From Hyphomicrobiales bacterium (GTDB taxonomy: Bacteria > Pseudomonadota > Alphaproteobacteria > Rhizobiales > Beijerinckiaceae), in the NCBI GenBank assembly GCA_027484605.1, contig JAIXSR010000041.1, positions 1 through 64,000 of the forward strand: a DNA stretch of 64,000 bases, in the 5' to 3' direction. Below the pieces are notes generated by a model, which was given only the letters and a program-made list of their open reading frames with translations, had not been told where the DNA came from and searched no databases. Positions 7,998 through 18,200 of this stretch are shown here, piece by piece (positions within the stretch are counted from its first letter, which is position 1; every line of letters starts with the position of its first letter). A program made the position numbers and the translations under genes.

Positions 7998-8165
7998 GAG
8001 CGCTCCCGTCCGGTGGCGGCCCGGCAAAGCCGGTGCCGTTTCGATCTCATTAGCGTGCAATAAACGGGACGTTAACGCGCGTCGACAAAAAACGAAGGGA
8101 GGCACATGCGCATGCCCCGGACTTGCCGCAATGGCGGGCGAAGCAGGCGCAGGAAGAGGGACGGG

Positions 8166-8708
8166 ATGATGCGTCTGATGGGGTCAATGTCGAACAGGCT
8201 TGCCTTTGGCCTCGGGGTTCTCGGGCTCGCCTTCTGCGGGATGCCGGCGGCAGCCGAGGATCCGTCCACGACGGGCTCGGTCACGAAGCTGCCCATTCCG
8301 CGCTTCGTGAGCCTGAAGCCCTCCGATACGCCGATGCGCGAGGGGCCGAGCAAGGACCACCGGATCAAGTGGGTGTTCAAGCGCGAGGGGCTGCCGGTCG
8401 AGGTGATCGGCGAGCACGATCACTGGCGGCGCGTGCGCGATTCCGAGAGCACGGATGGTTGGGTCTATTTCGGGCGGCTCTCCAACCGCCGCACAGTGGT
8501 CATCCGCGCCGGCAAGACCTCGGCCGAGCAGAATCTCTATCGGGACGATCGCGAGACCAGCGCGGTGGTGGCGCGCCTGCAGCCGGGCGTGATCGCGAAT
8601 GTGCAGAACTGCTCGCGCGACTGGTGCAAGGTCAGCATCGAGAGCTATGCGGGCTATGTGCGGAAGGATGCCGTCTGGGGGGTCTATCCCGACGAGACGA
8701 TCAAGTAG
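8166..8708 (+). CDS. Exported SH3-domain protein
   Basis: A 180-residue protein with an N-terminal signal peptide ending near CGMPAAAED, followed by two bacterial SH3-like repeats: one around MREGPSKDHRIKWVFKREGLPVEV...GWVYFGRLS and one around NLYRDDRETSAVVARLQPGV...GYVRKDAVWGV. The family (SH3-like, YgiM/DUF1058 type) is associated with the cell envelope. ATG 8166 follows AGGGACGGG; the frame is open upstream to 8106, but that stretch is arginine-rich and lacks a signal sequence. It ends 3 bases before the irr stop, convergent. Confidence 0.82.
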   Translation: MMRLMGSMSNRLAFGLGVLGLAFCGMPAAAEDPSTTGSVTKLPIPRFVSLKPSDTPMREGPSKDHRIKWVFKREGLPVEVIGEHDHWRRVRDSESTDGWVYFGRLSNRRTVVIRAGKTSAEQNLYRDDRETSAVVARLQPGVIANVQNCSRDWCKVSIESYAGYVRKDAVWGVYPDETIK

Positions 8709-8711
8709 TGC

Positions 8712-9221
8712 TCAGGACGCCTTGCGCCTCAGCCGGACGACCACTTCAACCCGCGCGATCTCCATGCCTTCCGGCGGTTCCGGCAGGTTGGTGACGGCGA
8801 GGTCGTGCCCGGGAATATCGACCAGCGTATCCCCGCCCTCGACGAAGAAATGGTGGTGATCCGAGGTGTTCGTGTCGAAATAGGTGCGGCCGCCATCAAC
8901 CGCGATCTCGCGCAGGAGACCGGCCTGGGTGAACTGGTTCAGCGTGTTGTAGACCGTGGCAAGCGAGACCGGCACGCGGGCGCGCTGGGCCTCCTCGAAC
9001 AACGTTTCCGCCGCGAGGTGCCGATCGCCGCGGCCGAAGAGCAGCCAGCCCAGCGCCACGCGCTGGCGCGTCGGCCGCAGGCCGGCATCGCGGAGGCGTT
9101 CCTTGAGGTCATGGACGGGGCATCCGGCAAGGCTTGCCGGCAGGCGCGCCGCTTCGGACGCCGCCCTTGCGCCTTCCAGCCCCCGGATCACATTGACCAT
9201 CCGCGCCACGGATCGCTCCAT
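8712..9221 (-). CDS. irr: Irr-like iron response regulator (Fur family)
   Basis: A 169-residue Fur-superfamily repressor/activator that in Rhizobiales senses haem and controls iron and haem genes. Features supporting Irr over Fur: a CP haem-regulatory motif at GCP 33-35, an HHH cluster at 122-124 (DHHHFF) corresponding to the second haem site, and no CxxC zinc pairs. The winged helix spans about 45-100 (PTRQRVALGWLLF; VSLATVYNTL). It lies directly upstream of and divergent from fabA, the order known from several rhizobia. Start ATG 9221 has no strong ribosome-binding site. Confidence 0.9.
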   Translation of the reverse strand: MERSVARMVNVIRGLEGARAASEAARLPASLAGCPVHDLKERLRDAGLRPTRQRVALGWLLFGRGDRHLAAETLFEEAQRARVPVSLATVYNTLNQFTQAGLLREIAVDGGRTYFDTNTSDHHHFFVEGGDTLVDIPGHDLAVTNLPEPPEGMEIARVEVVVRLRRKAS

Positions 9222-9452
9222 CTGCTTACCCTTTCCTACCTATCCCTTTCACCCCGCCGAAACAAGGTCGAACCGGGCCATCCTCCGGCACAAGGCTTAC
9301 GAAGCCGTATTCCCGTGCGGATTCCGGAGCAAAAATGCAGAGGAAACCAAAAATCAATTCAGCGCGGCACGGATTTGGACTAGACGGGAACAGGTTTGAC
9401 AGATTTATGGCGTCGTGGGCCAAGGATGGCCGGGACGCAGCGAAGGACGACA

Positions 9453-9974
9453 ATGAGCAACGGGACGGGCGAGCGGCAATCCAGCTTCTCCTACGAGGAG
9501 CTTCTGGCATGCGGGCGAGGCGAGTTGTTCGGCATGGGCAACGCCCAGCTTCCCGCGCCGCCGATGCTGATGTTCGACCGGATCGCCCTGATCTCCGAGA
9601 CCGGCGGCGCCTATGGCAAGGGCGAGATCCGCGCCGAACTCGATGTCCGGCCCGATCTCTGGTTCTTTCCGTGCCATTTCAAGGGCGATCCCGTGATGCC
9701 GGGCTGCCTGGGTCTCGACGCGCTCTGGCAGTTGACGGGCTTCTTCCTCGGATGGCTCGGCCTGCCGGGCCGCGGGCGGGCTCTGGGCGTGGGCGAGGTG
9801 AAATTCGCCGATCAGGTCCTGCCCAGTGTCCGGAAGGTGGTATACGGGGTTGATGTGAAGCGTGTCTTCAAGGGCAAGCTGGTGCTCGGCATCGCCGATG
9901 GCTGGCTTGAAGCGGATGGCAAGCGCATCTACACGACAACCGACATGCGGGTCGGGCTGTTCCAGCCGACCTGA
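9453..9974 (+). CDS. fabA: 3-hydroxydecanoyl-ACP dehydratase/isomerase
   Basis: A 173-residue FabA that dehydrates 3-hydroxydecanoyl-ACP and isomerises trans-2 to cis-3-decenoyl-ACP, the branch point to unsaturated fatty acids. The catalytic His is at about 75 (FPCHFKGDP) and the Asp at about 89 ([10 protein letters not shown]). Start 9453 is set by AAGGA 7 bases upstream; the frame is open further up. It heads a fabA-fabB-(DUF3303)-fabI block. Confidence 0.96.
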   Translation: MSNGTGERQSSFSYEELLACGRGELFGMGNAQLPAPPMLMFDRIALISETGGAYGKGEIRAELDVRPDLWFFPCHFKGDPVMPGCLGLDALWQLTGFFLGWLGLPGRGRALGVGEVKFADQVLPSVRKVVYGVDVKRVFKGKLVLGIADGWLEADGKRIYTTTDMRVGLFQPT

Positions 9975-10066
9975 CGCCACCCCTTGCGGAACGGCGGCAG
10001 ACAGGCCACTTGAACCGGGTCAGCGCGCGGATCGCGGCCCTCATGGCGAAAGACGGAGTGAGCAGA

Positions 10067-11287
10067 ATGAGACGCGTTGTCGTCACGGGCATGGGCATCG
10101 TTTCGTCCATCGGCAACAATACGCAGGAAGTCCTGGCCTCGCTGCACGAGGCGAAATCGGGCATCACGCCGGCCGCCGAATTCACCGAACACGGCTTCCG
10201 CAGCCAGGTCTATGGCAAGCCGACACTCGACCCCTCGACGATTCTCGACCGCCGCGCGATGCGCTTCCATGGTGGTGGCACTGCCTGGAACCAGGTGGCG
10301 ATGGAACAGGCGATCCGCGATGCCGGGCTCGAGGAGAGCGAGATTTCGAACGAGCGCACCGGAATCATCATGGGTTCCGGCGGCCCCTCGACGCGGACCC
10401 TGATCGAGGCGATCGACAAGGCGCGCGAAAGCGGCAATTCGAAACGCGTCGGACCCTTCGCCGTACCGAAGGCGATGTCTTCCACCGCCTCGGCCACGCT
10501 GGCGACCTGGTTCAAGATCAAGGGCGTGAATTATTCGATCTCCTCGGCCTGCGCGACTTCGAACCATTGCATCGGCAATGCCTACGAGATGATCCAGTGG
10601 GGCAAGCAGGACCGCGTCTTTGCCGGCGGCTGCGAGGAACTCGACTGGTCGCTGTCGGTCCTGTTCGACGCGATGGGCGCGATGTCGTCGAGCTACAACG
10701 ATTCCACCGCCTCCCGCGCCTATGACAAGAACCGCGACGGTTTCGTCATTGCCGGCGGTGCCGGCGTGATGGTGCTCGAGGCCTACGAGGTTGCCAAGGC
10801 ACGCGGCGCGCGGATCCTGGCCGAGATCGTTGGCTATGGCGCAACCTCCGACGGCTATGACATGGTGGCCCCTTCGGGCGAGGGCGCGGTGCGCTGCATG
10901 AAGCTGGCCCTCGGCGACCTGACGGCGCCGATCGACTACATCAATCCGCACGGGACCTCGACTCCGGTCGGCGACATCAAGGAAATCGAGGCAGTCCGCA
11001 CGGTTTTCGGCGCGAAGGCACAGTCGGTGCCCATTTCCTCGACCAAGTCGCTGACCGGGCACAGCCTGGGCGCGACCGGCGTGCAGGAGGCGATCTATTC
11101 CGTGCTGATGATGCAGAACGGCTTTGTCTGCGAGAGCGCGCATATCACCGAACTTGACCCGGACATGGCCGACATGAACATCGTCCGCAAGCGGATCGAC
11201 AATGCCCGGCTCGGGCATGTGATGTCGAATTCCTTCGGTTTCGGCGGCACGAACGCGACCATCATCCTGAAACATCCGGAGGCGTGA
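10067..11287 (+). CDS. fabB: 3-oxoacyl-ACP synthase I
   Basis: A 406-residue condensing enzyme that elongates cis-unsaturated acyl-ACPs. The active-site Cys is at about 162 (SSACATSNH), with His in [11 protein letters not shown], Lys in STKSLTGH and the second His in TGHSLGATG, plus the C-terminal GFGGTN loop. Start 10067 follows GGAG at 9 bases; an in-frame ATG-like extension from 10010 is rejected because MRRVVVTG is the family start. It lies 92 bases after fabA, the two forming the classic unsaturated fatty-acid pair. Confidence 0.96.
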   Translation: MRRVVVTGMGIVSSIGNNTQEVLASLHEAKSGITPAAEFTEHGFRSQVYGKPTLDPSTILDRRAMRFHGGGTAWNQVAMEQAIRDAGLEESEISNERTGIIMGSGGPSTRTLIEAIDKARESGNSKRVGPFAVPKAMSSTASATLATWFKIKGVNYSISSACATSNHCIGNAYEMIQWGKQDRVFAGGCEELDWSLSVLFDAMGAMSSSYNDSTASRAYDKNRDGFVIAGGAGVMVLEAYEVAKARGARILAEIVGYGATSDGYDMVAPSGEGAVRCMKLALGDLTAPIDYINPHGTSTPVGDIKEIEAVRTVFGAKAQSVPISSTKSLTGHSLGATGVQEAIYSVLMMQNGFVCESAHITELDPDMADMNIVRKRIDNARLGHVMSNSFGFGGTNATIILKHPEA

Positions 11288-11321
11288 GGCCCGTCGGCCT
11301 CGGCCAGCAGGGGAGACGCCG

Positions 11322-11594
11322 ATGCTGTTCATGGTCATCGAACATTTCGACCAGGCCCGGGTGAAGGAAATCTATGCCCGCTTCCACGAGAAGGGCCGGA
11401 TGATCCCGGACGGGCTTTCCTATGTCAGCAGCTGGATCTCGGCGGATTTCTCGCGCTGCTTCCAGGTGATGGAAACGGACGACGTCACCACGCTGCAGGA
11501 ATGGGTGCTCGCCTGGGGCGATCTCGCGCGGTTCGAAATCGTGCCGCTGGCCGGGTCGAAAGAGACCTATGCCGCGGTGCAGAAGCATCTCTGA
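11322..11594 (+). CDS. DUF3303-family protein
   Basis: A 90-residue protein matching the small DUF3303 family by its opening MLFMVIEHF, the central PDGLSYVSSW and the RCFQVMETDD...LQEW segment. The function is not known. It is inserted between fabB and fabI (34 and 30 bases away), so it is probably translated from the fatty-acid mRNA. A GGGGAG motif precedes the ATG. Confidence 0.8.
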   Translation: MLFMVIEHFDQARVKEIYARFHEKGRMIPDGLSYVSSWISADFSRCFQVMETDDVTTLQEWVLAWGDLARFEIVPLAGSKETYAAVQKHL

Positions 11595-11624
11595 ATTCAG
11601 ACAGGAACAAGGAGCCTGGCGCGC

Positions 11625-12434
11625 ATGACGTCGCTGATGGCAGGAAAGCGCGGCCTTATCATGGGGGTCGCCAACCAGAACTCGATTGCCTGGGGCATTG
11701 CCCGCACGCTGGCCGAACAGGGTGCGAAGCTCGCCTTCACCTATCAGGGTGAGGCGCTCGGCAAGCGCGTGAAGCCGCTGGCCGAGAGCGTGGGCTCGGA
11801 TCTTGTCCTGCCCTGCGATGTCGAGGACATCGCCTCGGTCGATGCCGTGTTCGACACGCTGAAGGCCGAATGGGGTGGCCTCGATTTCGTTGTGCATGCG
11901 ATCGGCTTCTCGGACAAGAACGAGCTCAGGGGCCGCTATGCCGACACCACGCGCGAGAATTTCGTGCGGACCATGGTGATCTCGTGCTTCTCCTTCACCG
12001 AGATTGCCCGGCGCGCCGCCGCGCTGATGCCGCCGGAAGGCGGAACGCTGCTGACGCTGACCTATGGCGGCGCGAACCGCGTCTCGCCCAATTACAACGT
12101 GATGGGCGTGGCCAAGGCCGCGCTCGAAAGCTCGGTCCGCTATCTCGCCGCCGATCTCGGCCGCGACAATATCCGGGTAAACGCCATTTCGGCCGGCCCT
12201 GTCCGGACGCTCGCCGGAGCGGGCATCACCGATGCGCGCTTCACCTTTTCCTACCAGACGAAGCATTCGCCGCTGCGCCGGCCGATCACGCTGGAAGAGC
12301 TGGGCGGTTCGGCACTTTACCTGCTCTCGTCGCTTTCGGGCGGGGTGACGGGCGAGATCCACTATGTCGATTCGGGCTATTCGATCATGAAGATGCCGCG
12401 GGCCGAGGACATGAAGGCCGAGGCCGAGGGCTGA
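11625..12434 (+). CDS. fabI: Enoyl-ACP reductase (NADH)
   Basis: A 269-residue SDR-type enoyl-ACP reductase completing each elongation cycle. The FabI-specific cofactor segment GVANQNSIAWGIA is at about 15-27, and the active-site pattern Tyr-x6-Lys is in PNYNVMGVAKAALE. The conserved GPVRTLAGAGI substrate-loop segment is present. FabI proteins are the target of triclosan and isoniazid-type inhibitors in the wider family. Third enzyme gene in the fab block. Confidence 0.95.
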   Translation: MTSLMAGKRGLIMGVANQNSIAWGIARTLAEQGAKLAFTYQGEALGKRVKPLAESVGSDLVLPCDVEDIASVDAVFDTLKAEWGGLDFVVHAIGFSDKNELRGRYADTTRENFVRTMVISCFSFTEIARRAAALMPPEGGTLLTLTYGGANRVSPNYNVMGVAKAALESSVRYLAADLGRDNIRVNAISAGPVRTLAGAGITDARFTFSYQTKHSPLRRPITLEELGGSALYLLSSLSGGVTGEIHYVDSGYSIMKMPRAEDMKAEAEG

Positions 12435-12457
12435 GCCCGGCCGGAAGGAGGCAGAGC

Positions 12458-13096
12458 ATGATCTCCCGACGACTCGTCGTGGCCGGCCTTGCCGGCCTGC
12501 CCGCGCTGGCGATGGCGCAGGCGAATGAACCGGAATTCTATCCCGTCCCGGTCGAGCTGATCGCCAATCTCGAGCGGTTGCAGGGGGCGGTGACGCTCGG
12601 CCCGCGCAACGCGGATGTCCGGCTCTATGAATTCTTCGATTACAATTGCGGCTGGTGCCGGCGGACGTCGGTCGATTCCCGTGCGCTGATCAAGGCAAAC
12701 AAGGACCTTGCGGTGGTGCTGGTCAATTATGCCGTGCTGGGCATCCCCTCGATCAGCGCCACGCGGGTGGCCCTGGCCTTTTCCCGCCAGAAGGCCGACC
12801 GCTATCTCGATTTCCACGAAGCCCTGTTCAAGCGCCGCGGCACGATCGATGGCCGGATTGCCATGGATGTCGCCGGGACCTTCGGGATTGACCGGAAGCG
12901 CCTGCTCGAGGAGGCTGATTCCGACGCGGTGACCGCCGCGATGCGGGCGGCCTCGCAGCTCGGCTCGACACTGGGCTTCCAGGCCACGCCGTCCTATCTC
13001 GTCGGCAAGGAAGGCTTCACCGGCTTTCTCGATCGCGCCGCCAAGCAGAAGGCCGTCGAGGCCTGGCGCCGCTGCGAGAAGACGCGCTGCGCCTGA
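12458..13096 (+). CDS. DsbA-like periplasmic thiol-disulfide oxidoreductase
   Basis: A 212-residue protein with a cleavable export signal (MISRRLVVAGLAG...AMAQA), a thioredoxin-fold active site CGWC in FFDYNCGWCRRT, and a cis-Pro segment (ATPSYLVG). This fits the Com1/DsbA-like disulfide oxidoreductases of alphaproteobacteria. AAGGAGG precedes ATG 12458, 24 bases after fabI. A much longer in-frame ORF reaching back to 11870 only runs through fabI in another frame. It ends one base before the TauE stop on the other strand. Confidence 0.88.
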   Translation: MISRRLVVAGLAGLPALAMAQANEPEFYPVPVELIANLERLQGAVTLGPRNADVRLYEFFDYNCGWCRRTSVDSRALIKANKDLAVVLVNYAVLGIPSISATRVALAFSRQKADRYLDFHEALFKRRGTIDGRIAMDVAGTFGIDRKRLLEEADSDAVTAAMRAASQLGSTLGFQATPSYLVGKEGFTGFLDRAAKQKAVEAWRRCEKTRCA

Positions 13097-13858
13097 TCAG
13101 AAACCCGGGAAGCGGATGCCGGCAGCGCGCCGGAGCAGGTCGAGCGCGATCAGGGTCAGCACGATTTTCAGGATGGTCTGGAACAGCCGCTCCGGCATTT
13201 TCTCGAGCAGCCTTGTGCCCATCACCGTGCCGATGAACCCGCTGACGATCATCGCGGCGATCAGGGGCAGCCAGGGCACCAGCGCCACACCGATCAGGCT
13301 GAAGGCCAGCACCTTCAGCAGGTGCTGCGCCGTCATCATCACGGCATGGGTGGCGATCAGGCCCTTGCGATCCAGCTTCAGCGGGAAGAGCAGGGCCTGC
13401 ACGAAGGAGCCGGTCGCCCCGACGAACATGGTCAGGACCGAGGCGAAGGCCCCGCCGAGCACCAGGCCGGCGGAGGAAAGGCCCGGAATCCGAGGCTTCG
13501 GGACCCAGACCATCACGAGGATGAAGAGCCCGAGCATGCCGAGAAGAAAGCGCTCGGGCAGGCTCACGAACAGCCAGGCGCCGAGGCCGATGCCGACCAG
13601 CGCGCCGACGAGGAACCGCACGACCGCCGGCCAATGCGCGTGCTTGCGCTGCAGGATGGCCCGGCCGAGATTCGAGCCGACCTGCACCACGCCATGGACA
13701 GCGATCACCACATTCGGCGCAACCGTGCCGGCGAGGGCGCCGAGCATCGCGACGCCGCCGCCGATGCCGAAGGCGGCGGTGAGGGCGGAGGTGAAAAACG
13801 AGACACCGATCAGCAGAAGCGCCGTGGCGATGTCGATTCCCGGCGGCAGGAAAATCAT
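13097..13858 (-). CDS. TauE/SafE-family membrane permease
   Basis: A 253-residue protein with about eight hydrophobic segments and the repeated glycine-rich motifs of the TauE/SafE (TSUP) family (AAFGIGGGVAMLGAL near 28-42; VHGVVQVGSNLGRAI). Members move sulfite, sulfoacetate or other organic anions across the inner membrane. Its ATG overlaps the stop of the upstream oxidoreductase by four bases (ATGA), so the pair is translationally coupled and the permease probably handles that enzyme's substrate or product. Confidence 0.88.
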   Translation of the reverse strand: MIFLPPGIDIATALLLIGVSFFTSALTAAFGIGGGVAMLGALAGTVAPNVVIAVHGVVQVGSNLGRAILQRKHAHWPAVVRFLVGALVGIGLGAWLFVSLPERFLLGMLGLFILVMVWVPKPRIPGLSSAGLVLGGAFASVLTMFVGATGSFVQALLFPLKLDRKGLIATHAVMMTAQHLLKVLAFSLIGVALVPWLPLIAAMIVSGFIGTVMGTRLLEKMPERLFQTILKIVLTLIALDLLRRAAGIRFPGF

Positions 13859-15192
13859 GCCGCGCCCCAGATCATCGCCTCCATCTCCATCCGCATCCGG
13901 AGGAGGACGGAATCAGCGGGCAGGCTGACCTTGTCGCGCGTGATGAGCTCGCCCTTGGCGATCGGCGCGAGCACCGTGCCGCCATGCAGCATGCCGACGG
14001 GCCAGGCACGGGCCGCGCGGGCATCGGCAACGGTGAGCGTGAAGGAGCGATAGCAGGTCTCGCCGATGGCATCGAGCCGCTCGCCCGGGGCCAAAGCCCG
14101 CTTGGCCCGGGCACAGACCTCGGCGCTCGGCGTGGGAAGGGGGAACATCTCGGCCTGGCCATAGAGAACGGCCCGGGCAGCCGAGAGCGGTACTTCCAGG
14201 CTGGTCAGGTGATGCGGGCGATAGAAGGTGTAATAGGGACCCTCGCCGCCCATCCTGAGATCATGCATCCGCTCGCAGAGGCGGGGATGGTCCATCTCGA
14301 CCACGATGAAGACCCCGGGCGCGACGCCCTTGCCCACCGTGTAGTCGACCACGCCCTTGCGGGTGAGGATGCCACCATCGGCCTTGGGTACGAGCACCTT
14401 CTCCAGCATGGAGAGGGTGGCTTCCGGCCCGTGCATGCCCGGCACGTCGACGGTGAGGCCGGTGGCATTGGCGATGGCCGCCATTTCCACCATGGTCTTC
14501 GAGCCGTCGACAAACTCGACCAGCATGCGCGGATTCATGTTCCGCCGCTCGGCCTCCGCCCGGTAATCATCGGGCACGGCATCCGGGTTGAACGGATTGT
14601 TCTTGCCCTTGCCCGCCGCGATGACGGGATAGCCGAGGGCGGTGGCGAAATTGATCAGCTCCATCGTCGCGGTCGGCTCGTCGCCGGCGCCGATCGTATA
14701 GACGATGCCGGCCTGATCGGCCTCGCGCTTGAGCAGGGGGCCGATCGTGACATCGGCCTCGACGTTCATCATGACGAGATGCTTGCCCTGGCGGATCGTG
14801 GCCCGGCCCAGTTCAGCCCCGGCCGCGGGCCTGCCGGTCGCATCGATGACGACATCGATCAGGCCGCTGCGCAGCATCGTATGGGCATCGTCGATGATCG
14901 CGATCCGGCCGGCCTCGATGGCGCGGTCAAGCGCGGGCAGGCCATCCACGGGGGCGCCCAGCGACTCGGGCAGCCGCGCGATGCGGATCGCCTCCTGTGC
15001 GTTGCGGCCGGAACGGTCGACGATCGCGCCGATCCGCATGCCCTGCATCCGGGCGATCTGGGTCACCAGATCGGTTCCCATCTCGCCGCAGCCGATCACC
15101 CCGACGCGGATCGGCTGGCCAGATTGCTCCCGTGCCGCGAGATCCGCCGCCAGACCGCGCGCCGCGATGCCCGGCGCCTGTCGCATCGTCAT
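13855..15192 (-). CDS. SAF-domain NAD(P)-dependent oxidoreductase (homoserine-dehydrogenase-like)
   Basis: A 445-residue protein with an N-terminal Rossmann fold (VGVIGCGEMGTDLV at about 30-43; VVIDATGRPAAGAE), a central catalytic region with KGKNNPFNPDAVPDDY, and a C-terminal SAF domain (GMLHGGTVLAPIAKGELITRDKV). It resembles the homoserine-dehydrogenase-like DRL group, whose substrates are mostly unassigned, with several linked to short sugar-acid catabolism. The coupling to a TauE-type permease suggests a small organic acid substrate. No HTH or pathway neighbour narrows this down. Confidence 0.75.
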   Translation of the reverse strand: MTMRQAPGIAARGLAADLAAREQSGQPIRVGVIGCGEMGTDLVTQIARMQGMRIGAIVDRSGRNAQEAIRIARLPESLGAPVDGLPALDRAIEAGRIAIIDDAHTMLRSGLIDVVIDATGRPAAGAELGRATIRQGKHLVMMNVEADVTIGPLLKREADQAGIVYTIGAGDEPTATMELINFATALGYPVIAAGKGKNNPFNPDAVPDDYRAEAERRNMNPRMLVEFVDGSKTMVEMAAIANATGLTVDVPGMHGPEATLSMLEKVLVPKADGGILTRKGVVDYTVGKGVAPGVFIVVEMDHPRLCERMHDLRMGGEGPYYTFYRPHHLTSLEVPLSAARAVLYGQAEMFPLPTPSAEVCARAKRALAPGERLDAIGETCYRSFTLTVADARAARAWPVGMLHGGTVLAPIAKGELITRDKVSLPADSVLLRMRMEMEAMIWGAA

Positions 15193-15278
15193 GATTTCCC
15201 CAAGCTTCTTCGGGCAATGGTTTCGCCCTTTCCTGCCGAGGGACGGTTTTTTGGCAGCGCTGTCAATCGCAAAAAGGT

Positions 15279-18200
15279 TCAGGCCATCACAATCAGGAGG
15301 TCCTTCGCATCCACCTGGCCATGCGGCTTGACGAGCAGTTCGGCGATCTTGCCGTCGCTCGCCGCATGGATGGCCGTCTCCATCTTCATGGCCTCCAGTG
15401 TCAGCAGGATATCGCCTGCCTTGACCGTCTGGCCGGCCTCGACCGCCACGGAAGAGACCGAGCCCGGCATCGGTGCCGAGACATGCCTTGCATTCCCGTC
15501 TTCCGCCTTGCGGCGGGCCATGACCTTCGCGGCGGCCGAGCGGTTCGGCACCTTGATGATGCGTGGCTGGCCATTGAGCTCGAAGAAGACCTTGACCTGA
15601 CCCTCCTCGTCCGTGGCGCCGATCGTCTGAAGGCGGACCACGAGGGTCTTGCCCCGCTCGATCTCGATCGTGGCATCGTCATCCGGCTTCATGCCGTAGA
15701 AATAGGTCCTTGTCGGCAGCACGGAGACGGGGCCGTAACGCTCCTGCAGGGTGGCGAAATCGACGAAAACCTTGGGATACATGAGGTAGGAGGCCAGTTC
15801 GTCGTCATTGACCGGACGGCCGATCTTCGCCTCGACCTCGGCCTTGGCGGCATCAAGATCCTTGGGCTCGAGCAGGGAGCCGGGCCGGACGGTAATCGGC
15901 TTTTCCGCCTTCAGCGCCTTTTTCTGCAGCGCCGGTGGCCAGCCTCCGGGCGGCTGGCCGAGATCGCCACGCAGCATCTCGATCACGGAGGCGGGGAAGG
16001 CGACTTCACGGGCGGGATCGAGGATATCGGCCGGTGTGAGGCCCTGGCTGACCATCATCAGCGCGAGATCGCCGACCACTTTCGACGAGGGCGTGACCTT
16101 CACGATATCGCCGAAGAGATCGTTCGCGGCGCGATAGGCCTTGGCCACCTCGTGCCAGCGCGTCTCGAGGCCGAGCGAACGCGCCTGTTCCTTCAGGTTG
16201 GTGAACTGGCCACCCGGCATCTCGTGGAGATAGACCTCCGAGGCGCCGCATTTCAGATCGCTCTCGAAGGCCGCATACTGGGTACGGACCGCCTCCCAGT
16301 AGAAGCTGATCTGGCGGATTGCCTCCGGGTCCAGCCCGGTGCCCCGTGTCGTCATGGCGAGCGCCTCGACGATGGAGCCGAGGCAGGGCTGCGAGGTGGT
16401 TCCGCTCATGGCGTCCATCGCACAATCGACGATGTCGACACCGGCATCGACCGCCGCGAGGATAGAAGCCGCCGCGATGCCCGATGTGTCATGCGTGTGA
16501 AAATGGATCGGGAGGCCGATTTCTTCCTTCAGCGCCTTGATGAGAATGCGTGCTGCAGCCGGCTTGAGCAGCCCCGCCATGTCCTTCAGGCCGAGAATAT
16601 GGCAACCCGCCTTCTCGAGCTGCCTGGCCAGATCGACATAATACTTGATCGGATATTTGGCGCGGGCTGGATCGAGGATATCGCCGGTATAGCAGATCGC
16701 CCCCTCGGCCAGCTTGCCCGAGCGCAAGACCGCATCGATCGAGACGCGCATGTTCTCGACCCAGTTGAGGCAATCGAAGATGCGGAACACATCCATTCCG
16801 GCTTCCGCCGCACGGTCGACGAAATCACGGACCACGTTGTCCGGGTAGTTCGTGTAGCCGACGCCGTTGGCGCCGCGCAGCAGCATCTGCGTCAGGATGT
16901 TCGGCACGCGTTCGCGCACCAGCCGCAGCCGCTCCCACGGGTCTTCCTGGAGGAAGCGCATTGCCACATCGAAGGTGGCGCCACCCCAGCATTCCAGGCT
17001 GAAGAGCTGCGGCAACGCCTGGGCGTAGGCGGGCGCGACGGCCGCGATGTCGAATGTGCGCATCCGCGTCGCCAGCAGCGACTGGTGGCCGTCACGCATC
17101 GTCGTGTCGGTGATCAGGACACGCCGTTCGCCGCGGATCCATTCGGCAAAGCCGCGCGGGCCAAGCTGGTCGAGCTTCTGGCGGGTGCCGAACACCACCT
17201 CGCCGGGGAAGACGGGCGGCACGGGCACGCGGGCATCGGCCGGCGGGCGGGGGCGGTCACGCGTTTCGGGATGCCCGTTGACCGAGACATCGGCGATATA
17301 GGTCAGCAGCTTGGTGGCGCGGTCCTTGCGCCGCTCCTGCCGGAATAGCTCCGGCGTCTCGTCGATGAAGCGGGTCGTGTACTCGTTGGCGAGGAATTTG
17401 GGATGCGCCAGCACCGCCTCGAGGAAGGTGAGGTTGGTGGCGACGCCGCGGATCCGGTATTCGCGCAGGGCACGGTTCATCCGCATCACCGCCTCGCGCG
17501 GCGTCGCGGCCCAGGCCGTGACCTTCTCGAGCATCGGATCGTAATAGCGTGTCACGATCGCCCCCGAATAGGCGGTGCCGCCATCGATGCGGATGCCGAA
17601 GCCCATCGCCCCGCGATAGGCGGTGATCCGGCCGTAATCCGGGATGAAATTGTTCTCCGGGTTCTCGGTGGTGATCCGGCATTGCAGGGCATGGCCCTCG
17701 AGGCGGATGCCGGGCTGTTCGGGAATGCCGGTCTTCAGCGTGCCCTCGGCATCGCGGGCGCCGATGGCATGCCCTTCGAGGATGCGGATCTGCGCCTTCA
17801 CGATATCGAGCCCGGTCACGACCTCGGTGACGGTATGCTCGACCTGGATGCGCGGATTGACCTCGATGAAGTAGAACTTGCCCGTTTCGGCATCGAGCAG
17901 GAATTCCACGGTGCCCGCCGCGACATATTCGGTGGCCCGGCCGATCCGAAGCGCGGCAGCGCAGAGGGCCTGCCGCGTGGCCTCGTCGAGATAGGGCGCC
18001 GGCGCGCGCTCGATGACCTTCTGGTTGCGGCGCTGGATCGAACAGTCGCGCTCGAAGAGATGGACGAGATTGCCATGGCGATCGCCGAGGATCTGGACCT
18101 CGACATGGCGGGCACGGCGCACGAGCTTCTCGAGATAGACCTCATCCTTGCCGAAAGCCGCGCGCGCCTCGCGCGTGGCGGTAAAGACGGCATCGAGCAG

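Noticed and set aside
11870-13096. 408-codon frame ending at the DsbA stop
   Set aside because: Only its last 212 codons are real; the first half runs antiphase through fabI. The DsbA start at 12458 has its own ribosome-binding site and signal peptide.
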